Source: an uncultured Clostridia bacterium (lineage in GTDB: Bacteria; Bacillota; Clostridia; Christensenellales; Borkfalkiaceae). From it: a stretch of 64,000 nucleotides of DNA. Shown here in pieces: positions 18,438 through 28,144 of this stretch (position 1 is the stretch's first letter; every line of letters begins with the position of its first letter). The position numbers and the translations under genes are program-made. The stretch is from the NCBI GenBank assembly GCA_947628505.1, contig CANRAD010000003.1, forward strand, positions 1 through 64,000. Reading direction: 5' to 3'. Below the pieces are notes generated by a model, which did no database searches, was not told the origin of the DNA, and saw only the letters and a program-made list of their open reading frames with translations.

Positions 18438-19726
18438 TATTTATACCTTTCCACTATCTCGCCGACGCTCGCCGCCGAGGAAAAAACTTTTGCTATTTCC
18501 GATTCCGGCGTTCCGTTTTCAACGGCCGACGTTATATTTCGGGCGGCCGATTCTTCGTCCGGCGACCAAAGTCCGGAATCGAGCGAATAACTTTCAGAAA
18601 CGTTTAAATTTCCGGCGTTATCCACCGTTATCACTGCGTTCGCCGCGGCCGAAAGTTCAGAAAGAACTTCGCTCTCGACGCCTTCGCCTCTCCGGACAAG
18701 CGCCATTACCGTCAACGAGCCGCCCTCTTCGGCGCAGCGGGCGAGCGAAAAGAGCTTTTTGTATCCCGAGCGGTCGCCCTCTTCCCTGCACGCTCTAAAG
18801 AGCGAAGCGAGGCCTTCGACTATAAGCACCGTGCCAAGGCCGCATTCCGATCTGCGCTTCAAATATTCGGCGACAAATTCGCAAGCCGACACATGCTCTC
18901 CGTCGCTATCGGCAAACGACGTGCAGAAATAGCCGTCGGACACAACGCGTTTCAATAAGGTTATGTCCTCCGGCCGAGCGGCTATCGTGAAAACCACAGT
19001 TTTGGCGGAAGGGCAATTCGCGGCGACGGCTTCCGAAAGGAGGCCTATAAAGTCCTTGCTCTTTATCGTGCGGGGCAAGGAAAAAACTATTCTCTGCCCC
19101 ATGGCGAGCGGAACCAACAAATCGCACATCTTGCCGAACGCGCCGCTTCCGGCAGTGGAAATTTTCAGACGTTCGGAAGGATAAACCGCCGTAAGTTCGC
19201 CGAAATTCTTCCTCTTTATGCCGTCCGGCGAGAAGCCGTTCACCGAAGTTACGGCGACAAGCCCCGGCGCCTCGGACGGATTGCGGCTCATTGCGAGCCC
19301 AACTATCTCGTCGCCCTCGCGCAAATCGAAGCGATTGACGAACGAATCGTGGACAAACACGTCGTTGCGCGAAGGAGAACAGCCTTCGACGCGAAGAAAA
19401 TAGCGTTTATCGCATTTTTTGAGAATACCACGGCAATCCGTTCCGCTTTGTCCGTCGGAAACGCACGCATAACGCTCGCCGACTATGCCCGTGCCCAATT
19501 TTTCGGCGAGATAATATTCCCTGCAAGCCTCTATATCGGCCACGAGGCCCTTATCGTATTCGCATGCCTTGGGCGGCGCGCCGCGCGAAGTGCGGGGCGC
19601 CGGTTCGAGGCGACACGTCATTATGTTGGTTATATCTTCGACGAGCCTCTCCTTTTTACCGTCGGCGGGATGCGCTACGCCCACGAGTCTCGCTATCTGC
19701 CTCAACTCGTGAATTGTCTTTTTCAT
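18437..19726 (-). CDS. Transcription termination factor Rho homologue with degenerate ATPase site
   Basis: Rho_N-like start (MKKTIHELRQIARLVGV), Rho OB-fold (GILKKCDKRYFLRVE..NDVFVHDSFVNRFDLREGDEIVG) and RecA-like core collinear with Rho, but Walker A (PRTIKSKD), DERPEE (AARPED) and Walker B are not conserved; stop overlaps obgE start (TAATG). ORF opens upstream to 19768. Confidence 0.85.
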   Translation of the reverse strand: MKKTIHELRQIARLVGVAHPADGKKERLVEDITNIMTCRLEPAPRTSRGAPPKACEYDKGLVADIEACREYYLAEKLGTGIVGERYACVSDGQSGTDCRGILKKCDKRYFLRVEGCSPSRNDVFVHDSFVNRFDLREGDEIVGLAMSRNPSEAPGLVAVTSVNGFSPDGIKRKNFGELTAVYPSERLKISTAGSGAFGKMCDLLVPLAMGQRIVFSLPRTIKSKDFIGLLSEAVAANCPSAKTVVFTIAARPEDITLLKRVVSDGYFCTSFADSDGEHVSACEFVAEYLKRRSECGLGTVLIVEGLASLFRACREEGDRSGYKKLFSLARCAEEGGSLTVMALVRRGEGVESEVLSELSAAANAVITVDNAGNLNVSESYSLDSGLWSPDEESAARNITSAVENGTPESEIAKVFSSAASVGEIVERYK

Positions 19727-19769
19727 TATGCGCTCCCTTATGTCGGAGATAACAATGTTATCAGGCATT

Positions 19770-20414
19770 TCAAGCCCTCCTGAGCACCAATATGCGCGTT
19801 TCGTCGCCGAGATCGCTGCGCGTCAACTCAACCTCGCTCTCGTCGCTTTCCGTTACGTACTCGTCGTCGAAGAGTTTGAGAAATTCGTCCACTTTGTCTA
19901 TATCTATCTGACAGTCCTTAGTGCGGTAATGCATGGGAATAACTATGTCCGGCATTATTCTGTCGACATACTCTTTGGCCATTTCCGCGTCTATCGTGTA
20001 ATTCCCTCCGACGGGAACCAACAATACGTTTACCGGCAGAATGAGCTCAATGAGCTCGGGAGAGCACGCTTCGCCGAGATCGCCGAGATGACAGACGTCT
20101 ATCCCGTCCATTCTGAACTTGAAAATGACGTTTTCGCCGCGCTTTTTGCCGCGCACGCCGTCATGAAAACTCTTTACGGCGTTTATCTCCACGCCGGGAA
20201 GATTATAGCTGCACTCCCTGTCTATAACGACGGGATTGCCGCCTACCGCAGCAACGTTGTCGTGGTCGAAATGATGATGCGAAACCGTTACCGCGTCGGC
20301 CTTTGTGCTTTTCATTTTGAAACCGACGGCTTCGGCATACGGATCGCACACAACGGACGTGCCCGTGCTCTCTTCAAGTCTGAAACACGAATGTCCCAAA
20401 TATTCTATTTTCAT
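19770..20414 (-). CDS. MBL-fold metallo-hydrolase (UlaG-like family)
   Basis: MKIEYLGHSCFRLEE, VTVSHHHFDHDN, VCHLGDLGEACSPELIELI, VIPMHYRT. Confidence 0.9.
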   Translation of the reverse strand: MKIEYLGHSCFRLEESTGTSVVCDPYAEAVGFKMKSTKADAVTVSHHHFDHDNVAAVGGNPVVIDRECSYNLPGVEINAVKSFHDGVRGKKRGENVIFKFRMDGIDVCHLGDLGEACSPELIELILPVNVLLVPVGGNYTIDAEMAKEYVDRIMPDIVIPMHYRTKDCQIDIDKVDEFLKLFDDEYVTESDESEVELTRSDLGDETRILVLRRA

Positions 20415-20795
20415 TTATTCTCCTTGCCGCGGCGTTGAATTCCGCTCCGCGGTCAATTTCAGATTTATTTCTTCTTCCGCAAGAACATAATCTATTTCAA
20501 GCGACAAAAAATCCGCGCTTGAAAAAAGGTCTATCGAACGGGTAAACAGCGGTATTTCGCCGCTCATACCGTTCCCGCCGACGACGCACGCGGTTTCGCG
20601 GCCGGGCGTAAACAGCATTTCCGTATAAAACGAACCTTTTCTTATCTGTCTGACGCAATCCCCGTTCCCGGAGAGCGTGCACATATCTTTTTCAATGCGA
20701 TACGAGAGCGAAAATCCGCCGTCTTTTATTCGGAGTTCGCCCGCGCTTACGACCTCTACGCCGCCCGCGCCCGAAAGTTTAACCGTGCATTTCAT
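20415..20795 (-). CDS. DUF1934 (YwiB-like) protein
   Basis: ~126 aa lipocalin-like small protein pattern; call from overall resemblance. Confidence 0.6.
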   Translation of the reverse strand: MKCTVKLSGAGGVEVVSAGELRIKDGGFSLSYRIEKDMCTLSGNGDCVRQIRKGSFYTEMLFTPGRETACVVGGNGMSGEIPLFTRSIDLFSSADFLSLEIDYVLAEEEINLKLTAERNSTPRQGE

Positions 20796-20993
20796 AAATC
20801 ACCCGTATAAATACCGCGCTTTAAACGACGTTTCATATCCGCGGACTGCCGGTTTTGCGGCTCGGCCGACGGCCGTATTTTCTTATTTATTCCGAAATAC
20901 GCGGCTTTTCCGGCGCGATTTTGTCGCTATCCATATCCATTATAGCATAAGGTCCGGCAAAACGCCACGTTTTACCGAACCATAATCAAAAAT

Positions 20994-21848
20994 TTATTTC
21001 AGATTTTTTACAAAAATGCCGTCGTCTCCGCCGATATTCTCCCTGCCGGCTTCGAACAACTCCCTGCCGCTTTTGAGCACCTTTTCGAGCAGAGCTCTGT
21101 CGCCCTTTGAAATGGCGGCGGAAATTTCGTTTAAAGACGAGACGAGAGAAGAAATCTTTTCGGTTAAATTCCCGGCGTTGAGCATATAGAGCGACGCCCA
21201 TACTCTTTCGTCCACGCCCGCAATCCTCGTCATATCCTGAAAACTTCCGCCCGTAAAACCGAAGCAGTTCTCGATTTCGGCGTCTTTGACGTATGCGTTG
21301 GAAAGCACGTGGGCAAGCTGGGAAGTGTAGGCGATTTTTCTGTCGTGCACTTCGGCGGAGCACTCGACTATGCGGGCGAACCCCATAGCCTTCGTGAGTT
21401 CGCGGATTACGTCGAGAGCGGCGGCGTCGGTAACGGCGGAGCTCGTTATGACCATACTTGCGCGGTCGAAGAGATCTGCGCAAGCGTTTTTGATTCCCGA
21501 CACCTCTTTGCCTGCCATGGGATGACAGCCGACATATCTGAAAGAGCGAGGCGCGGAATAAACGCGCTCCTCCACCCAGCTTTTAACGCCGCATATATCC
21601 GAAACTATCGTGCCCTCGGAAAAATCCGCGGAGCACATAAATTCAACCGCCGCTTCCGGCGGGAGCGCAACAAACACCGCGTCGTATCCGCGGAAATTCT
21701 CCGCAACGCCGTCAATTATTTCGTTTTTCAAGGCATAGTTCAACGCCTCGGGCGAGCGGTTCCAACCGTAAACTTTAAAGCCGGCGCGGCGAAGCGCCAT
21801 GCACATGGAGCCGCCTATAAGGCCGAGCCCCGCAACGCAAACTTTCAT
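20994..21848 (-). CDS. tyrA: Prephenate dehydrogenase
   Basis: VAGLGLIGGSMCMALRRAGF, VGCHPMAGKEVSGIKNA, FTGGSFQDMTRIAG. Confidence 0.9.
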   Translation of the reverse strand: MKVCVAGLGLIGGSMCMALRRAGFKVYGWNRSPEALNYALKNEIIDGVAENFRGYDAVFVALPPEAAVEFMCSADFSEGTIVSDICGVKSWVEERVYSAPRSFRYVGCHPMAGKEVSGIKNACADLFDRASMVITSSAVTDAAALDVIRELTKAMGFARIVECSAEVHDRKIAYTSQLAHVLSNAYVKDAEIENCFGFTGGSFQDMTRIAGVDERVWASLYMLNAGNLTEKISSLVSSLNEISAAISKGDRALLEKVLKSGRELFEAGRENIGGDDGIFVKNLK

Positions 21849-22067
21849 ATATGCGCACCTGTACGTATTTTGAGAGATTATAACATATTACCGTCCGCAA
21901 CACAAACGTTTTCGCGGCTTTATACGCTTTTGATTTTCCGGGCGCGGAAAAGTCGGGGCGCAAACCCGCAAAACTTTTTCCGGGCGGGCGCATATGTAAT
22001 TTAATTGACAGCAAAAAATTTTTTATTTATAATAAAAAAGTACAAAATTTTAAGGAGTAAGATTGCT

Positions 22068-23378
22068 ATGAACAAGATGTCCGTTAAGGATCTCAAAGAC
22101 CTCAAAGGCAAAAAAGTGCTCGTGCGTTGCGATTTCAACGTGCCCATGAAAGACGGAGTTATAACCGACGAAAACAGAATCGTAGGCGCGCTCCCCACAA
22201 TAAAATACCTGCTTGAAAAGGGCGCGCGCGTAACTCTTTGCTCGCATATGGGCAAGCCCCACTCCATTTTCTCGGCAGAGGTCAAACTCAATAAAAAAGA
22301 TTTGAAAAAAGTAGAGGCCGGCGAAACTACCGCCGAAGCTCTCGTGGAAAAGGCAAAAAAAGACGAGCCTAAAAAATTGACGCTCGAACCCGTTGCAAAG
22401 AGACTCAACGAATTGCTCGGCGGCAAAGTAGCGTTCGCAAAGGACGTAATAGGCCCTGACGCCACCGCAAAGCGCGACGCATTGAAGGACGGCGAGGCCG
22501 TGCTGTTGGAAAATCTCCGCTTCCATTGGGAAGAGGAAAAGAAAGACGAAGCGTTCTGCAAGGCGCTCGCTTACGACGCGGAAATTTACGTCAACGACGC
22601 TTTCGGAACCGCTCACCGCTCTCACGCTTCCACCGCCGCGATTGTCGAATACGGCATCATAAAGACCGCCGTTTGCGGCTTCCTTATTGAAAAAGAGCTG
22701 ACGGTTATGGCCGATACGCTTGAAAATCCCAAACGTCCTTTCGTGGCGATATTGGGCGGAGCAAAGGTTGCCGACAAGCTCAACGTCATCTCAAATCTTC
22801 TCGAAAAATGCGATACGCTCATTATCGGCGGCGGAATGGCATATACTTTCCTCAAAGCCAAGGGCTATGAAGTGGGAACTTCGCTTCTTGACGAAGAGAA
22901 AATAGGCTACTGCAAGGAAATGATGGATAAGGCCGAAAAACTCGGCAAAGAGCTCGTTCTGCCCGTGGATACCGTGGTTACCTCCTCTTTCCCCGAGCCC
23001 ATCGACGCCGATATAGCCGTTGAAACCGTGCCCGCGGACAAAATCCCCGCGGATAAAATGGGTATGGACATAGGCGAAAAAACGCGCGCGCTGTACGCAA
23101 GCAAGATTGCAAAGGCGAAGTCGGTAATCTGGAACGGACCTATGGGCGTGTTCGAAAATCCCACGCTTGCAAAGGGCACGATAGCCGTTGCTCAGGCGCT
23201 TGCCGACGTTTACGGAAAGTGCACCACCATTATCGGCGGCGGAGATTCGGCGGCGGCCGTTCAGCAACTCGGTTTTGCCGATAAAGTTACTCATATCTCC
23301 ACCGGCGGCGGCGCTTCCCTCGAACTATTCGAAGGCAAAACTCTTCCCGGCATCGCGTGCCTCAACGAGAAAAAGTAA
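22068..23378 (+). CDS. pgk: Phosphoglycerate kinase
   Basis: [58 protein letters not shown]. Confidence 0.98.
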   Translation: MNKMSVKDLKDLKGKKVLVRCDFNVPMKDGVITDENRIVGALPTIKYLLEKGARVTLCSHMGKPHSIFSAEVKLNKKDLKKVEAGETTAEALVEKAKKDEPKKLTLEPVAKRLNELLGGKVAFAKDVIGPDATAKRDALKDGEAVLLENLRFHWEEEKKDEAFCKALAYDAEIYVNDAFGTAHRSHASTAAIVEYGIIKTAVCGFLIEKELTVMADTLENPKRPFVAILGGAKVADKLNVISNLLEKCDTLIIGGGMAYTFLKAKGYEVGTSLLDEEKIGYCKEMMDKAEKLGKELVLPVDTVVTSSFPEPIDADIAVETVPADKIPADKMGMDIGEKTRALYASKIAKAKSVIWNGPMGVFENPTLAKGTIAVAQALADVYGKCTTIIGGGDSAAAVQQLGFADKVTHISTGGGASLELFEGKTLPGIACLNEKK

Positions 23379-23395
23379 ATAACTCAAAAATACAA

Positions 23396-23428
23396 TTCCC
23401 CGCGGGATATCCCGCGGGGAATTTTTAT
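23396..23428 (+). terminator. Terminator after pgk
   Basis: ttccccgcgggatatcccgcggggaattttt. Confidence 0.8.
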
Positions 23429-23533
23429 ACTCGTTTTTTTGAAGTCGGCTTAAATTCAACGCGTAAGGCGGAAATTTTTTCGCTCCGTAATACGTGCTGC
23501 GGTAGCGCCGAACCTCTTACCTTCGCGATAAAT

Positions 23534-24274
23534 TCAAACATCCGGATAAGTTATTATTGTGCTGTCGCTGTCAAAGTCGTATAAATAGATGTCATATATG
23601 GTATGATAGGAATCGTCTATCTGAACTTGAAGATACGCGGGTTTACCGTTGACGATTTTTACTTTTGCAAGATAGTAATTCGCGTTCCAATTTTCAAAAA
23701 TCGAATTTGTCTCCAACCCTTCCAGCTTGGTTTCATCGTAATAACTATATGCGCCCGTGCTTTCGTCATACGTAAATCGGTCGAAATATTCGGAAAAATC
23801 GGGGCACACCAAAGTATATTTAAGCTCCCACAACGCGTTATCTCGTTGTTCTTCGGACAATTTCCCCAAAGACACAGTTAGTTTTTTCCAAGCGGCGTTC
23901 TCATCTTTTTCATAGACAAATACATTTTCGCCATCTGTGCCGAGATAACAATACATATCATCGTCTCCGTCCATACGTGCACAACGTTTTGTCTCTCCGG
24001 ACGTTTTTTGTGTATAGATATAGCGTGTTTCCGTCTCGGCAGAATGTTCGACCAATTTAATCGTATATGTTCCGAAACCGTCGTCCGCGAATGCCGCGCG
24101 CCAGCCGGTCTCGTTCACCACTTCCGACACAAGCGCCGAGAAATCGGTGTTTTCCGTAACGTTTACGTGAGGAGTTTTTCCGCCGCCCTGACCGTCGTCT
24201 CCGGCACAGGCGGGAAACGCCAATAAGCATGCGGATATTACGATAGGCAAAGCAAGTTTTGAGAGAAATTTCAT
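23534..24274 (-). CDS. Putative lipoprotein
   Basis: MKFLSKLALPIVISACLLAFPACAGDD: signal peptide with lipobox-like Cys. Confidence 0.75.
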   Translation of the reverse strand: MKFLSKLALPIVISACLLAFPACAGDDGQGGGKTPHVNVTENTDFSALVSEVVNETGWRAAFADDGFGTYTIKLVEHSAETETRYIYTQKTSGETKRCARMDGDDDMYCYLGTDGENVFVYEKDENAAWKKLTVSLGKLSEEQRDNALWELKYTLVCPDFSEYFDRFTYDESTGAYSYYDETKLEGLETNSIFENWNANYYLAKVKIVNGKPAYLQVQIDDSYHTIYDIYLYDFDSDSTIITYPDV

Positions 24275-24301
24275 ATCGGTCTCCTTTGTTTTACTGTTCT
24301 T

Positions 24302-24350
24302 TATTTGTAGTATTTGGTAGTATTTTATCCTACTTTATGCTATTTGTCAA
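24302..24350. repeat. Short ~10-bp phased direct repeats over the lipoprotein promoter
   Basis: TATTTGTAG TATTTGGTAG TATTTTATCC TACTTTATGC TATTTGTCAA; overlaps minus-strand TTGACA(17)TAAAAT. Confidence 0.7.
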
Positions 24351-24394
24351 GAACAAAAGTGATATTTAGTAAAATTATTTAAAGGAGTGGAATT

Positions 24395-24544
24395 ATGAAA
24401 CCTTTAAAAGAAAAAATCAGTATTACAATAGATTCCGATTTGCTTGCCGAGCTTAAAGCCGAGGCCGACAAAGACGACCGATCGCTTTCGCAATTCATAA
24501 ATCTGATCTTACGCAAATTTATAAAGTCAAAAAAGGACGACTGA
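24395..24544 (+). CDS. Ribbon-helix-helix (Arc/CopG-like) small DNA-binding protein
   Basis: 49 aa MKPLKEKISITIDSDLLAELKAEADKDDRSLSQFINLILRKFIKSKKDD; SD aaaggag; absent from ORF track (below length cutoff). Confidence 0.8.
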   Translation: MKPLKEKISITIDSDLLAELKAEADKDDRSLSQFINLILRKFIKSKKDD

Positions 24545-24652
24545 ACGGACGGCGCATATTTTGTGCCGCTTTTTTTATTTTCTTCATTCAGTCAATTGCA
24601 ATTACCGCCGAAAGGTGATATAATATTCAAGATTAAAACACAGGAGTGATTT

Positions 24653-25399
24653 ATGGGCAGAAAACCTTTTATAGCCGGAAATTGGAAGATGAATATGACG
24701 GCGGCGAGCGGCGCAAAACTTATCGGGGAACTTAAACCGCTCGTTAAAGACGCGAATTGCGACGTGGCTCTGTGCGTTCCGGCCATTCTGATACCCGAAA
24801 TGGTTAAAGCGGCCGCCGGAAGCAACATAAAAATCGGCGCGGAGAACGTGCATTGGGCTCCCTCCGGAGCGTATACGGGCGAAATTTCCGCAGAGATGCT
24901 CAAAGAATACGGCGTGGAATACGTTATAATCGGCCACAGCGAAAGGCGGCAATACTTCGGCGAGACGGACGAGAGCGTAAATATGAGACTGCACGCCGCG
25001 TTGAAAGCGGGGCTTACTCCCATCGTTTGCGTCGGAGAAATGCTTGCGGAGCGCGAAACGGGCAAAACCGAAAAAGTGCTTTCGAGACAGCTCACCGTAG
25101 GTTTAAGCGGCATTGAGGACGTTACGAAAATCGTCATAGCTTACGAACCCGTATGGGCGATAGGCACGGGCAAGACGGCCACCGACGAACAAGCGCAAGA
25201 GACTATTTCATTTATAAGAAATAAAATAGGCGAACTGTTCTGCCCCATGTGCGCCCAAAAGGTGATAATCCAATACGGCGGCTCGATGAACGCGGGCAAC
25301 TGCAAGGGGCTTATGGCTCAGCCGGATATCGACGGCGGGCTTATAGGCGGCGCTTCGTTGAAGCTCGACTTCGCCACTATTGTAAATTACGATAAATAA
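24653..25399 (+). CDS. tpiA: Triosephosphate isomerase
   Basis: FIAGNWKMNMTA, IIGHSERRQYFGETDE, AYEPVWAIGTGKTAT, IQYGGSMNAGN, GLIGGASL. Confidence 0.97.
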   Translation: MGRKPFIAGNWKMNMTAASGAKLIGELKPLVKDANCDVALCVPAILIPEMVKAAAGSNIKIGAENVHWAPSGAYTGEISAEMLKEYGVEYVIIGHSERRQYFGETDESVNMRLHAALKAGLTPIVCVGEMLAERETGKTEKVLSRQLTVGLSGIEDVTKIVIAYEPVWAIGTGKTATDEQAQETISFIRNKIGELFCPMCAQKVIIQYGGSMNAGNCKGLMAQPDIDGGLIGGASLKLDFATIVNYDK

Positions 25400-25410
25400 T
25401 CGGTTCACGA

Positions 25411-25444
25411 AAAAACAGACATCCGAAGATGTCTGTTTTTTATT
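25411..25444 (+). terminator. Terminator after tpiA
   Basis: aaaacagacatccgaagatgtctgttttttatt. Confidence 0.8.
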
Positions 25445-25595
25445 AGACGGGTTTCCTTACGCCGTGTGAAAGCGGGCGCAAGGATAGCTTGTTTGCAAAT
25501 ATAAAAAATATTGAAGAAATTTAAAACATTACGCCGCCGCGGAAATCCGCGGCGGCGTTGATTTTGATTATTTTGTTTTGATTTGATTATTTTGT

Positions 25596-26366
25596 TTATC
25601 TTCGGCAGGGGGGAACTTCTTCCGACTTCTTTGCGGGAGATAAGTCCTCATTAAACCGCTTGCTCCAAAAATAATATATGGCGTAAATCAGGGGCATTCC
25701 CAAATTCGTTTCGAGGCAGGAGTTGACTATAAGCGTGCGGATACTCGCCTCATTCATGGGGCGTATTCCGTTGACAAGCAGCGAAAACTCCCATCCGAAT
25801 TGTACGGCTATGCCTATTACGCACAGTCTGAGCACGTTGACGAACGCCGCCTTGGGAGATTTTCTCATGAGCAAGATTATGAGAACGAGATAGCTTACCA
25901 CGAGGGCAACGCCCATCCAACCGTGATACGCGCCCGTGGTTCTCGAAGTGGTTATCGTCGCCTCTCCTCCGAGTTCGCTTATCGAAGGACATATCATCCA
26001 CCACATAACTATCAGAAAAATCCAATATTTCGCGTAACCGTCCTTGGCAACCAAAACCCATATAAAGGCAAAGTTGGTAAAGCCGTAGCTCATCGACATC
26101 CACAAAAGCACCCAAAAAGTGCCCCACGCCTCTTGAAGTTCGCCGTTTATAAAAACCGTGCGGGTGTGGCTTAAAAGATAAAATCCGCCGAAATCCACGA
26201 CAGTGTAGAGTATTCCTCCGAAAAGGGCGAATATAAGCGTGGAAAAACGGCGTTTCCATATCAAAAGACCTATAAATATCGCCAAAAAAACGCAATCCAG
26301 AATTATATATAAAAGATTGAGATTGCGGGTGGGAACTATATCGGCGGCCAAAAACGCTTCTAACAT
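25596..26366 (-). CDS. Multi-pass membrane protein of unknown function
   Basis: Start MLEAFLAADIVPTRNLNLLYIILD; about 7 hydrophobic segments. Confidence 0.75.
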   Translation of the reverse strand: MLEAFLAADIVPTRNLNLLYIILDCVFLAIFIGLLIWKRRFSTLIFALFGGILYTVVDFGGFYLLSHTRTVFINGELQEAWGTFWVLLWMSMSYGFTNFAFIWVLVAKDGYAKYWIFLIVMWWMICPSISELGGEATITTSRTTGAYHGWMGVALVVSYLVLIILLMRKSPKAAFVNVLRLCVIGIAVQFGWEFSLLVNGIRPMNEASIRTLIVNSCLETNLGMPLIYAIYYFWSKRFNEDLSPAKKSEEVPPCRR

Positions 26367-26503
26367 AAAATCTTCTCCTTCAAAAATCAGTTTAAAAAGA
26401 GCGAGGCGCGTTGTCAAGTAAATTAAATCAAAAATCGCACGCGTTTACTTGTAAAATATGTGGGTTTGTAGTATAATTAAAAAAAATTTCAGAGGGCGCA
26501 AAT

Positions 26504-28057
26504 ATGAAAAAAATTCCCTATGCGATAATAATCATGGACGGTTACGGGCTTGCGCCCGCCTCCGACGGCAATGCGGTGTGCCTTAACGGCAGTAAGAACG
26601 TGTGCAGGCTTATGGAGGAATATCCCTCTTCGAAACTCGGCGCAAGCGGGTTAAGCGTCGGCTTGCCCGACGGTCAGATGGGCAATTCCGAAGTAGGGCA
26701 CCTCAATATGGGCGCGGGCAGAATAGTTTACCAGGATTTGACGAAAATTTCCAAGGCAATCAAGGACGGGGATTTTTTCGAAAATCCCGCGCTTATCAAG
26801 GCTATGGACGCCGCAAAAAACGGCGGAAAGAAATTGCATTTGTACGGTCTTATAGGCCCCGGCGGAGTTCACAGTCATTCAGAGCACCTGTACGCGCTTT
26901 TGAAAATGGCAAAAGCGCGCGGGCTCGATACGGCGTTCGTTCACTGCTTTATGGACGGCAGAGACACCTCTCCCACCTCCGGCGAGGATTTCGTAAGGCA
27001 GTTGCAAGCGGAGATAGATGAGCTCGGCTTCGGCAAAATAGCTTCCGTTGTGGGAAGATATTACGCAATGGACAGAGACAACAATTGGGACAGAGTGGAA
27101 AAGGCTTACGATATGCTCACTCTCGGAACGGGAACGCGGGCTTGCAATGCGGTCGACGCGCTCAAAGAGAGCTATGCCGCGGGAGTTACCGACGAATTCG
27201 TTCTGCCCACGAAAATTTACGAGGACGGCAAGCCTTTGGGGCTTATCGAAAAAGGCGACAGCATAATATGCTTTAACTTCCGCCCCGACAGAGCGCGCGA
27301 GATTACGAGAGCTTTCTCGCAGAAAAATTTCATTGTGCCCAAGGGCACGGCGTTCGAGAGAAAGACCGGCTTTATAGAACCCGTTTACGTGTGCTTCACC
27401 GTGTACGACGCGGAGTTCGAGGGCGTGGAAATCGCGTTCCCCAAGACGACTCTCGAAAACACTCTCGGCGAGTATCTTGCCAAGATGGGGAAAACGCAAT
27501 TGAGAATTGCCGAAACGGAAAAATACGCGCACGTAACTTTCTTTTTCAACGGCGGAGTGGAAGCGCCGAATATAGGCGAAACGAGGGATCTGATACCCTC
27601 GCCGAAAGTTGCCACTTACGATCTCAAACCCGAGATGAGCGCTTACGAAGTTTGCGACAAGGCGCTCGAAGAGCTTGACAGCGGAAAGTTCGACGTAATG
27701 ATTCTGAACTTCGCAAACTGCGATATGGTAGGGCATACCGGAGTTATCCCCGCCGCCGTAAAAGCCGTGGGAACGGTGGACGAGTGCGTCAAAAAGATAA
27801 CCGATAAAATACTCGACATGGGCGGCGCGGCTCTGCTTACGGCGGACCACGGAAACGCCGATAAACTTCTTTCGGACGACGGTTCGCCCTTTACGGCGCA
27901 CACGACTAATCCCGTACCCGTCGTGCTCGTCTCCGAAAAATACAAAAACGCAAAACTGCGCGACGACGGTATTTTAGCCGACCTCGCCCCCACTCTTTTA
28001 ACGGTTATGGGCTTGCCCGTTCCCAAAGAGATGACGGGAAAATGCCTTATTAAGTAA
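26504..28057 (+). CDS. gpmI: 2,3-bisphosphoglycerate-independent phosphoglycerate mutase
   Basis: IIMDGYGLAP, GNSEVGHLNMGAGRIVYQDLT, FMDGRDTSP, TADHGNADKLL. Confidence 0.97.
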   Translation: MKKIPYAIIIMDGYGLAPASDGNAVCLNGSKNVCRLMEEYPSSKLGASGLSVGLPDGQMGNSEVGHLNMGAGRIVYQDLTKISKAIKDGDFFENPALIKAMDAAKNGGKKLHLYGLIGPGGVHSHSEHLYALLKMAKARGLDTAFVHCFMDGRDTSPTSGEDFVRQLQAEIDELGFGKIASVVGRYYAMDRDNNWDRVEKAYDMLTLGTGTRACNAVDALKESYAAGVTDEFVLPTKIYEDGKPLGLIEKGDSIICFNFRPDRAREITRAFSQKNFIVPKGTAFERKTGFIEPVYVCFTVYDAEFEGVEIAFPKTTLENTLGEYLAKMGKTQLRIAETEKYAHVTFFFNGGVEAPNIGETRDLIPSPKVATYDLKPEMSAYEVCDKALEELDSGKFDVMILNFANCDMVGHTGVIPAAVKAVGTVDECVKKITDKILDMGGAALLTADHGNADKLLSDDGSPFTAHTTNPVPVVLVSEKYKNAKLRDDGILADLAPTLLTVMGLPVPKEMTGKCLIK

Positions 28058-28144
28058 TTATGTTTTTTTGCGCCCGACGCGGAAATTTGACGCGTCGGGC
28101 GCTTTTTGTTTGCGTAATCCGATATTTTAAAATATAATGATAAC

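Noticed and set aside
25545-25605. AT-rich direct repeat TGATTATTTTGTTT x2
   Set aside because: Short, AT-rich and adjacent to a terminator; could easily be simple slippage with no function.
26879-27901. 340-aa minus-strand ORF
   Set aside because: Antisense shadow of gpmI.
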